From: JAADHY01 sp964428935
GTDB taxonomy: Bacteria > Planctomycetota > Planctomycetia > Planctomycetales > Planctomycetaceae
DNA: 12,615 nucleotides
NCBI GenBank assembly: GCA_964428935.1
Contig: CAYSAG010000142.1
Location: 1 to 12,615 of the forward strand
Reading direction: 5' to 3'
The notes under the pieces are model-generated. The model searched no databases, was not told where the DNA came from, and saw only the letters and a program-made list of their open reading frames with translations. The first letter of the stretch is position 1; each line of letters begins with the position of its first letter. Both the position numbers and the translations under genes were made by a program. Positions 6,497-12,615 of the stretch are shown piece by piece.

Positions 6497-8113
6497 TCAG
6501 GCGGCTTTCCGTTGTCCGGGCGGAACGCGACGGTCGTCCGCGTGGTCGGACAGCCGGAGCGTGGTCGGCTCGGTCGGCGTTTCCGATTCGTCTGCCGTCG
6601 GCTGGTCGGACAGCGCCGACGGCTCCGCCGAGTCCGCCCGCATTCGCTCCAACCGGCGCCACGACCGGTAAAGCTTGTGCGACAGGTGCAGCAGCTCGGC
6701 AATGGCGGCCGACGGGGGTGTGTCGTCGAGCGTTCCCTGAGCCACGACGACCAGACGAACGCCGTCTTTCGGGTAGACGCTGTACTCGATTTCCCAACCG
6801 ACGCGCGCGGTGTCTTGCGCCCGTCGGCTCTGCGTCCAGCTTTTCCGCCACACCAAACGGTTGGTCCGCGTGTCGCGACAGAGCACGTCGAGCGTGTCGC
6901 CGCCCAACTTCTGCGTTCGACGACACATTTCCGTCCACAGGACCGACATGCGGTCGGTGTGCTCTTTTTGCTGTTGAGCCCACAGCAGCTCGGACCGCAA
7001 CAGTCCGGCACGCAACCACAAAACTCGACCCACACTGCGCAAGTAGTGCAACAGGTGCGAAGCCTCTTCGTAACCGAACAACCGGCCGACAATCAGCAAA
7101 CCGAAAATCGACGCGCAGGCCAAGAACGCAACCAGCTCACTCTGCAGCCACACCGACACCAGCGCCGCCGTCGCGGTCAACACACACAAACAGGCAATGA
7201 CCAACAAGGCCCGGCCAGGCGACCAGCCTCGGTCCTGCAACCGGTGGTGCAGGTGCTCGCGGTCTCCCTGCCCAATGCTGCGGCCATTCAGCTTCCGACG
7301 AAGAATGGCCATGACCGTGTCGAAAATCGGAATGCTCATCAACACCAACGGCACGGTCAGAATCAAGCCGGTGGCGCGCTTGGTCGAAGCTTCCAACGAG
7401 AGAGCTCCCACCAGGAAGCCCAACGCCAGGCTTCCCGCGTCGCCCAGGAAAATCTTGGCCGGCGGAAGGTTGTGCCACAGAAAGCCGACCAGACTGGCCG
7501 CCAGCACGGCCGACACGAACGTCGCTCCGTGCATTTGCGACCGCACCGCCAAGACCGTGACCGTCAGGCTGATGATCAGGCAAATGGTCGACGCCAAGCC
7601 GTCCATTCCGTCGACCAGATTGATCAGGTTCGAACAGGCCACCAGCCAACAGACGACAAACACGTAGCCGAACAGGCCCAGGTCAATCGTGACGCCGGCA
7701 ATTTGAATCGGGTCGAGCACGCGGCCGGCCAGAGCCCACGGAACGGCGGCCACGATTTGCCAGGCCAGTTTGGTCCGAGGTCGAAGCGAGTGGCGGTCGT
7801 CCCACAGACCCACGGCGCACAGGATGCCCGCCGAGAAGAACAACGTAGGGAAAATGCGTCTCCACGAAACATCGTCGACCAGCCACGGAAGTTGCAGCGA
7901 CGCTGCGGCACACGCCGCCAACGCCACCGTGGCGAACACCGCAACCCCTCCCATCAGCGGAACCGGCCGTCCGTGTTTCTTGCGAGTTCCGTCGGGACGG
8001 TCGACCAGTCCAATCCGCGGGGAAATGCGGCGAGCGAACCACGTGAGCGCGTAGGACCCAATCGCACACAGACAAACGAAGCCGATCAGGTCGAAAACCA
8101 TCCTTGCCGGCAT
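6497..8113 (-). CDS. Undecaprenyl-phosphate sugar-1-phosphate transferase (WecA/TagO/MraY superfamily)
   Basis: A 538-residue inner-membrane protein that should transfer a UDP-sugar phosphate (GlcNAc-1-P or similar) to undecaprenyl phosphate, the first step of O-antigen, exopolysaccharide or wall-polymer synthesis. Family motifs are all present: RPDGTRKKHGRPVPLMGG (39-56), D105-D106 in GLWDDR, NLINLVDGMDGLA (162-174), FLGDAGSLALGF (222-233) and HLHH (287-290) in the cytoplasmic loop. About ten hydrophobic segments run to residue about 345. A soluble, charged tail of about 190 residues follows, which WecA-type proteins usually lack; its mid part (TLDVLCRDTRTNRLVWRK onward) looks like a small alpha/beta domain that I do not recognise. 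The start at 8113 has AAGGAGG 13 bases upstream; the Met at 8101 is an alternative. Asp is GAC with one GAT (7871). It converges with the second hydrolase. Confidence 0.9.
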   Translation of the reverse strand: MPARMVFDLIGFVCLCAIGSYALTWFARRISPRIGLVDRPDGTRKKHGRPVPLMGGVAVFATVALAACAAASLQLPWLVDDVSWRRIFPTLFFSAGILCAVGLWDDRHSLRPRTKLAWQIVAAVPWALAGRVLDPIQIAGVTIDLGLFGYVFVVCWLVACSNLINLVDGMDGLASTICLIISLTVTVLAVRSQMHGATFVSAVLAASLVGFLWHNLPPAKIFLGDAGSLALGFLVGALSLEASTKRATGLILTVPLVLMSIPIFDTVMAILRRKLNGRSIGQGDREHLHHRLQDRGWSPGRALLVIACLCVLTATAALVSVWLQSELVAFLACASIFGLLIVGRLFGYEEASHLLHYLRSVGRVLWLRAGLLRSELLWAQQQKEHTDRMSVLWTEMCRRTQKLGGDTLDVLCRDTRTNRLVWRKSWTQSRRAQDTARVGWEIEYSVYPKDGVRLVVVAQGTLDDTPPSAAIAELLHLSHKLYRSWRRLERMRADSAEPSALSDQPTADESETPTEPTTLRLSDHADDRRVPPGQRKAA

Positions 8114-8126
8114 CGTCGCTCATTCG

Positions 8127-8133
8127 CCTCCTT
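8127..8133 (-). promoter_or_regulatory. Shine-Dalgarno AAGGAGG for the transferase
   Basis: AAGGAGG on the minus strand lies 13 bases before the ATG at 8113. The spacing is longer than ideal. An ATG at 8123 is nearer to this site but is in a different frame and opens no recognisable protein. Confidence 0.55.
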
Positions 8134-8561
8134 GCGGTCGTCAGGTGGGACGGGCAACCGGCCGACCGCCGGGCCGGTTCGCCTTCCGGTCCGACCCGGG
8201 TCGGTCGTCGACGTGGGTGGGAGCGACCAGGTCCGAGCCGGGTCTGGAACCGCTCCAGGCTGCTCAGTGGCTCGTCCGGAACTTCGGAAAGGCCCTCGAC
8301 CGGAAATGCATGCCTCCCGCAAGATACGCAACCACAGCAGAAAGAAACTTGCCCCTGTCGAGGGAAACAGCGGAATCGAAAGACGTGCTCGTTCCTGTCT
8401 GGAAGACGACAGCCACCGTCGCCTCGAGCGGCAACGCAGACCGCCGCGTTTCATACCCGAAAACCACTGTCGTGTCCATAGGAATGCTCACGCGGTCACA
8501 CGTCGCCCCGTCCGCACGTACTTGCTGCGGCGCTCGCCAACAACCATGAACTCCGCCTTCA

Positions 8562-8578
8562 GGTGCTGCCGCAGCACC
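8562..8578 (-). other. Perfect hairpin downstream of the SIR2 gene
   Basis: GGTGCTG (8562-8568) pairs with CAGCACC (8572-8578) across a 3-base loop, about 87 bases beyond the SIR2 stop at 8665. No T-run follows on either strand, so it is not a standard intrinsic terminator; it could be a weak terminator, an mRNA 3' end stabiliser or chance. Confidence 0.35.
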
Positions 8579-8664
8579 GTGTGAAGCAGTTCCTTAGCGT
8601 GGACCAAGCAGGATGCTTACTCCGCGTTGGGCACGCTAGAAGGGGGCAGAGTGCGACCTCCCTT

Positions 8665-9849
8665 TCACCACTCAAGTTCGTCGTCAACGAGCCTGCCCAG
8701 AAACTGCTCCGTCCCCGTGGGGTCAAGAATGATCCGTCCGTCGCGGAAAGTCTGTTCGGTGAAGTGAGACGCGACGCGATCTTCCCAGTCTCGCCGGGCC
8801 TTCGGCTTGCCTTGCAGATCGACGATCCAAATGCGCTGAAGGCGATCGTTCGTTTTGAGACTCTCGGTGAGCAGGCGAACCACGAAAAGGTCGGATGAGG
8901 GAAAGCTGTAGCCGATAACAGCAACGTAGCGTGCTCGCTGTAGACACAGTATTGCCGCGCGCCACTGATCGCGGATGAGTGGTGCAATGGCGACTTTCCC
9001 CAACATCGGGGGGATGATTGCCGGCCGATGCCTGAGGTGATCGGGGAACTCTTGTGAAAGGTGTTCTCCGATCTGCTTCAACGAAAGGCGTATTTGCGAT
9101 GGGGCCTCCAACACACGCTCGCCGAAAAACTTCGAAAGCCCGACCCATTCGCAGATATGTCCACCGCAAGGGGCTGTCAAGTCCAATCGAAACCAGCTGG
9201 TCGAACCGTGCAGCTTGACCACCGGGACCTGCCACGCCTCTTTATTCCGGGCTGGGAGAACGAGTTGCTCGTCGCGCAGTATGCCTCCAGCCGGATCGAG
9301 ACGTCTCAAAATGTGGTTCGGCGAGGCCGACTGCCAGTATTGCATCCCGGGATAGTACAAACGGTAACGTATGTGTACATCTTGTTGGCACGTCCACCAA
9401 CCCCACTCGATCAACAGATCGTAGTTGGTGGTGACAAATGCTGGTAGGAGTCCGCGTTTGTCTGTCAAGTGGTCAAGGACGCCGCCCAACTTGTCGCGCA
9501 AACCGTCGTTGAATCGCGAGTAAACATGCCAGATCACCCATTCGAGGCTCTCGCAGAGCTGCCGGCCTTTGGCCGGGTAGGTCAACTCAAGCAAGTGAGC
9601 CTGCGTGTAAAGTTCCTCCATGTTCTCCCAATCACGCTCCATTGGTGACTTTGACCGCTGGTATTCATCGAAGAGAAGCTCGACCTTCTGGTAGTGCTCT
9701 TTCAAGGCCTGATCTTCTGCTTCACGCAGTTTATCGCGGCCCTCGCGCACACTTTCCATGAACTCGGACATTACGGGCAATCCAAAAGGTCGGGAAAAGC
9801 CGGCCCCGAGGATGAACACGAACATGTCTGGTTCGGCGCAGTCTGTCAT
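8665..9849 (-). CDS. SIR2-family (SIR2_2-like) protein, probable defence NADase
   Basis: A 394-residue cytoplasmic protein with the SIR2-like Rossmann signature: FILGAGFSRPFGLP (12-25, nucleotide-binding GAG), FVTTNYD (138-144), VVKLHGSTSW (210-219) and YVAVIGYSFPSSD (308-320). N142 and H214 are intact and correspond to the Asn and His that act in NAD+ hydrolysis in defence SIR2 proteins such as ThsA and DSR2. Between them lies an aromatic-rich stretch (146-205, with WGWW, YRLYYPG and YWQS) that might carry specificity. There is no added sensor domain of size, so activation may come from a partner. GGAG at 9859-9862 lies 9 bases before the ATG. The helicase-nuclease gene upstream ends 30 bp away on the same strand, which implies one operon. 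Asp is often GAT (for example 8779, 8818, 8845, 8968, 9040). NAD+ depletion on infection is inferred, not shown. Confidence 0.83.
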   Translation of the reverse strand: MTDCAEPDMFVFILGAGFSRPFGLPVMSEFMESVREGRDKLREAEDQALKEHYQKVELLFDEYQRSKSPMERDWENMEELYTQAHLLELTYPAKGRQLCESLEWVIWHVYSRFNDGLRDKLGGVLDHLTDKRGLLPAFVTTNYDLLIEWGWWTCQQDVHIRYRLYYPGMQYWQSASPNHILRRLDPAGGILRDEQLVLPARNKEAWQVPVVKLHGSTSWFRLDLTAPCGGHICEWVGLSKFFGERVLEAPSQIRLSLKQIGEHLSQEFPDHLRHRPAIIPPMLGKVAIAPLIRDQWRAAILCLQRARYVAVIGYSFPSSDLFVVRLLTESLKTNDRLQRIWIVDLQGKPKARRDWEDRVASHFTEQTFRDGRIILDPTGTEQFLGRLVDDELEW

Positions 9850-9879
9850 GGTTTGGCACTCCGCGACCCTACCGGCGGC

Positions 9880-12615
9880 TTATCTGGAGGAAGTCTCGAT
9901 CGGCTCGACGCCCGATGCCATCGCTTGCTCAATGCACTGCTTGATTTCTTCGGGTTTGCGGGCGATTGCGTAAGCCCAGCGGCCGTGCCGCCCGTCGGCG
10001 TTCACGGCGGCCACCCACCGTTCTGCCGCGGCCTTCTTGACTTCTTCCAAGGGGTCGTAGCCCTTGGTTTCCAGAATGAGATGCAGCGGCGGGTCCGTCC
10101 GCAAACGGACGAGGAAATCCGGCAGGTAATCGTGCATCTGGCCGTTGTGCAGGTAAGGAATCGCGAACCCGAGTCCGACGTTCTTGGCGAACGCCTCGAC
10201 GTGCTCGTTGGTGTCCAAGTAATAGGCGGCCGACTGCTCCCATCGCCTTGTGTCAGCGACGACGTAGTTCAGATGGCACTTCGCCACTTCGCGCACTTCT
10301 CGCGTGGTCCAGAAATCGACGTCGGCGGTGGACCCCGGTCCGCGGTGCGCCTCGTACCGGGGCAGTTCAGGAGCCTCGCCTCGGGAGGCGTCCGGCTTGA
10401 TGTGCTCACGCAGAACCTCGATCACCCAGCCAAAGTACGGAGAAAGGAACACGTCGACAGGCTCCGCCGGCGGAACCGGGACGACCTTCTCCTGCAGGTA
10501 TCGTTCCACGATGCGCGCCATTTGGGGAAAAAGCACATGAGGCGGTGCCTGGCAGGAGGATTGGCTGACGTATTCACGCGTCAGAGCAGCGGCCATGTCG
10601 AAGACCAGTTCCTGCAAGCGGCGGCCTTCACGGAACGGGTTGAGTGTCACGTCGTCGATGGGGCCTGGGCCCGTGAGGCTGGGGCGTCCTTGGTTTGTGG
10701 GCAGTGCCGCCTTCATCTGGACCTCCGGCGGAATCCGGCCGGGGTCCAGCAGAAGCCGCGGAACAGTCTCCCAGTCCAGGGTCACGCGGTTTCGAACGGC
10801 TTGCGTGTAACCCTCGACGCGGGGGAATCGGATTTCGTATCGGCTCTTGTTGGGAACCGCGTGCACGTGTTTGCGTTTTTCTCGAGCCCGGTCTGCTGAC
10901 TTGGGAGGAGCTTTGAACGGAACGACCGCGAAAGGCACCCCGAAGACCTTCGCCACTTCTTCCTCGAATCGGCCGTCTTCTCTCAGGTCGTAAGACCGGC
11001 GGCGCAGCGCCCGGCCGACCACCTGCTCGCATAGGAGCTGCGAGAGGAACGGTCGCAGGCCGACGATGTGAGTGACCGTGTTACAGTCCCACCCTTCGGT
11101 CAGCATGCCGACACTGACGATGCAGCGGACATCGCGTCCGGGCGGATGCAGAGGGCGCCCCATTTTCCGCGCCAGCTCCTCGAAGCCCTCCGGATAGATC
11201 GGCCGGCCCTGTCGGTCCTTCGGCCATTCCATCTTGCCGACTGTATCCAGTGTGAACCGCATCCAGCGGTGCTCGTCGCTCTTGGCTTGTCCTGTGTCGG
11301 TCTCCTGGATCACTTTTGAATCCACACGGATCGTGTTGATTTGGCCGTCTCGGTTGCGGAAGGCTTCGATGTGTGACGGGGCCACACCGGCCGGCCCTTT
11401 CCCTTCGGCCAGCCATTCGTAGACCACCTTCGCCAGTTTTGTGTTCTTGCACACGATGATAAACACTGGTGGCCGCGGGTCGTCGGAATTCTCGGCCCAC
11501 TCGCGCCGCAGCTGGTCCCACAGCGCGCCCAGCATGGCAATGGGTGTGTGTGCCCATTTCAGTACGGCTTCGGGTTTCGGGTCTGCTTTGCGCCCGCCGC
11601 GCTCGGCGGAGGTCAGTTTCGGCAGAATCCAGTGCCAGATGTTGAAGTATCCGGGTATCTCGGCGCCGGTCGTATCGCGCACGGCCAGCTGTGGAATCTT
11701 CGTCAAGCCCGACTCGATCGCCTCGACCAGCCCAAAGTCGCTCACCACCCATGGAAAAGGGCGGTTCGTCTCCTGTCCCACTCGGCCCAGGAAATACGGC
11801 GTCGCTGACAAGTCGACACAGAAGTTGATCCCTCGGTGCTTATGGATGCGGTCCAGCCCTTCGATCCAGACGGTTGCTTCGCGGAAAAACTGTTCGGCGT
11901 CTTCTTTTTCGCCGAAGTCCTCGGCTTCTGTCTCCTCCGGTTCTTCGCGCTTGATCCGGTAGGCGTGGTGCGCCTCGTCGTTCATGACCAGGATGTTGCC
12001 CTTGTTCCCAACTTTCCAACCCAGAATTCGCTGGATCCAATGTGTGTCACTCTCGACGTACCGAATGGACTCGACCTGGACTCGTTTCAGTTTCCCTTTG
12101 CGGTCTCTCTCTTCGGCAACAACGCTGAGCAGTCCGAGGGCGACCTGTCGGTCCAGCTCTTCCTGCGTCAGGTAGCGTCTTCCGCGAGCGGTGGTGCTCT
12201 TGGCTCCAATGTAGACCCACTCGACCACGCGTTGGGGGACCCCACGGCGTACGACCTTCGCGCCGCCCTGGACCGACTGGAGCTCGAACGGGTGCCAGTT
12301 CGTCACCAGGACAAAGCCCTGTCTCAGCAGGGGCATCATGTGTTCGGGGACCAGGTCTCGCGTGCGGTAGATGCTGGCGTCGCCGCGCTCGGGGTCCAAT
12401 TCGGCCAGACGGTCCCGAATGGTCACGTTCGGGCAAACGACGAGCACGACGTCGGAGAACCGGGCGTCGCTGCGGTTGGTCACTTTGTTGAGAATGCTCC
12501 AGGCGGCCAGCATGCCCATGACCATGGTCTTCCCGGTGCCGGTGGCCATCTTGCAAGCGTAGCGGGTGAAGGGTTTTTTCCCCTGAGCTCGCTCACGCTC
12601 GCTCAGCTCTTCCAG
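9880..12615 (-). CDS. Type III Res-like SF2 helicase with C-terminal PD-(D/E)XK nuclease, start beyond window
   Basis: At least 911 residues; the frame is open to the right edge, so the N-terminus is missing, probably by under a hundred residues or so because the Walker A motif is already visible. PFTRYACKMATGTGKT (Walker A near 12549-12526), NDEAH (DEAH at 11979-11968), DLSATP (near 11801-11815), GMLTEGWD and QVVGRALRR (near 11025) are the SF2 helicase motifs I, II, III, V and VI in order. Near the C-terminus LPDFLV (Asp codon 10117-10119), 16 residues later LILETKG (10060-10077), gives PD-X15-ETK, a PD-(D/E)XK nuclease core. This layout is that of type III restriction Res subunits and of the related restriction endonucleases often annotated BPTD_3080 family (recalled, not searched). 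It should translocate on and cut DNA using ATP. No methyltransferase is in view; one may lie upstream off the edge. The SIR2 gene follows by 30 bp. Confidence 0.87.
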   Translation of the reverse strand: MEELSERERAQGKKPFTRYACKMATGTGKTMVMGMLAAWSILNKVTNRSDARFSDVVLVVCPNVTIRDRLAELDPERGDASIYRTRDLVPEHMMPLLRQGFVLVTNWHPFELQSVQGGAKVVRRGVPQRVVEWVYIGAKSTTARGRRYLTQEELDRQVALGLLSVVAEERDRKGKLKRVQVESIRYVESDTHWIQRILGWKVGNKGNILVMNDEAHHAYRIKREEPEETEAEDFGEKEDAEQFFREATVWIEGLDRIHKHRGINFCVDLSATPYFLGRVGQETNRPFPWVVSDFGLVEAIESGLTKIPQLAVRDTTGAEIPGYFNIWHWILPKLTSAERGGRKADPKPEAVLKWAHTPIAMLGALWDQLRREWAENSDDPRPPVFIIVCKNTKLAKVVYEWLAEGKGPAGVAPSHIEAFRNRDGQINTIRVDSKVIQETDTGQAKSDEHRWMRFTLDTVGKMEWPKDRQGRPIYPEGFEELARKMGRPLHPPGRDVRCIVSVGMLTEGWDCNTVTHIVGLRPFLSQLLCEQVVGRALRRRSYDLREDGRFEEEVAKVFGVPFAVVPFKAPPKSADRAREKRKHVHAVPNKSRYEIRFPRVEGYTQAVRNRVTLDWETVPRLLLDPGRIPPEVQMKAALPTNQGRPSLTGPGPIDDVTLNPFREGRRLQELVFDMAAALTREYVSQSSCQAPPHVLFPQMARIVERYLQEKVVPVPPAEPVDVFLSPYFGWVIEVLREHIKPDASRGEAPELPRYEAHRGPGSTADVDFWTTREVREVAKCHLNYVVADTRRWEQSAAYYLDTNEHVEAFAKNVGLGFAIPYLHNGQMHDYLPDFLVRLRTDPPLHLILETKGYDPLEEVKKAAAERWVAAVNADGRHGRWAYAIARKPEEIKQCIEQAMASGVEPIETSSR

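Larger units (their letters stand above)
8114..8664. other. Gene-poor spacer between transferase and SIR2 gene
   Basis: About 550 bp in which I can support no gene. Short open frames exist on both strands, but none has a ribosome site, a known motif or a convincing composition. It should contain the promoter of the minus-strand transferase and the transcript end of the SIR2 gene; I could not pick out a trustworthy -35/-10 pair. No tRNA, inverted insertion-sequence ends or copies of the repeats seen further left were found. It marks the change from GAC-only codon use to mixed use. Confidence 0.5.

Noticed and set aside
8562..8578. Intrinsic terminator of the SIR2 operon
   Set aside because: The hairpin is perfect but no T-run follows on either strand, so I list it only as a hairpin.
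6149..8584. Plus-strand open frame of about 811 codons antisense to the transferase
   Set aside because: The transferase on the minus strand has every family motif and membrane segment. The antisense frame crosses the repeats, is rich in Arg, Gln and His, and has no recognisable domain. Third-position GC bias explains why it is open.
9694..10899. Plus-strand open frame of about 401 codons antisense to the helicase C-terminus and SIR2 N-terminus
   Set aside because: It overlaps two genes with clear motifs and shows only low-complexity Val/Arg/His-rich sequence.

Overview
The window is GC-rich bacterial DNA with five genes whose coding ends lie inside it, plus one gene cut at each edge counted among six CDS in total. 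The gene content suggests a planctomycete or a similar environmental bacterium: large secreted glycoside hydrolases with carbohydrate-binding modules, long intergenic stretches packed with dispersed GC-rich hairpin repeats, and a WecA-type transferase with a soluble tail. That assignment is an inference from style; there is no marker gene such as rRNA here.

Layout from left to right. (1) 3-638, plus strand: the end of a gene for a HhH-GPD-like (DNA-glycosylase-fold) protein. (2) 775-3222 and 3570-6230, plus strand: two exported glycoside hydrolases. The first has an N-terminal CBM6/35-like module, a TIM barrel and a GH42-type trimerisation-like domain. The second is a GH5-like cellulase-family enzyme with a CBM4/9-like module inserted in its barrel. 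The 347-bp gap between them is full of repeats. (3) 6231-6496: a convergent intergenic region holding three copies of a 30-bp hairpin repeat, a 24-bp repeat, a degenerate heptamer tract and a 15-bp element, all of a kind also seen in the 3223-3569 gap. (4) 6497-8113, minus strand: a membrane undecaprenyl-phosphate sugar-1-phosphate transferase of the WecA/TagO/MraY superfamily. (5) 8114-8664: about 550 bp with no convincing gene. (6) 8665-9849 and 9880-12615, minus strand: a two-gene unit made of a type III Res-like SF2 helicase with a C-terminal PD-(D/E)XK nuclease motif (start lies beyond the right edge), followed 30 bp later by a SIR2-family protein. This looks like a phage-defence module.

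The window has two codon-use compartments. The two hydrolases and the transferase write aspartate almost only as GAC (I count GAT once, never and once). The SIR2, helicase and HhH genes use GAT freely. The central three therefore look like resident genes and the flanks like accessory DNA. The hydrolases probably degrade or remodel polysaccharide outside the cytoplasm, and the transferase starts lipid-linked glycan synthesis. The right-hand operon probably senses or cuts foreign DNA and may deplete NAD+.
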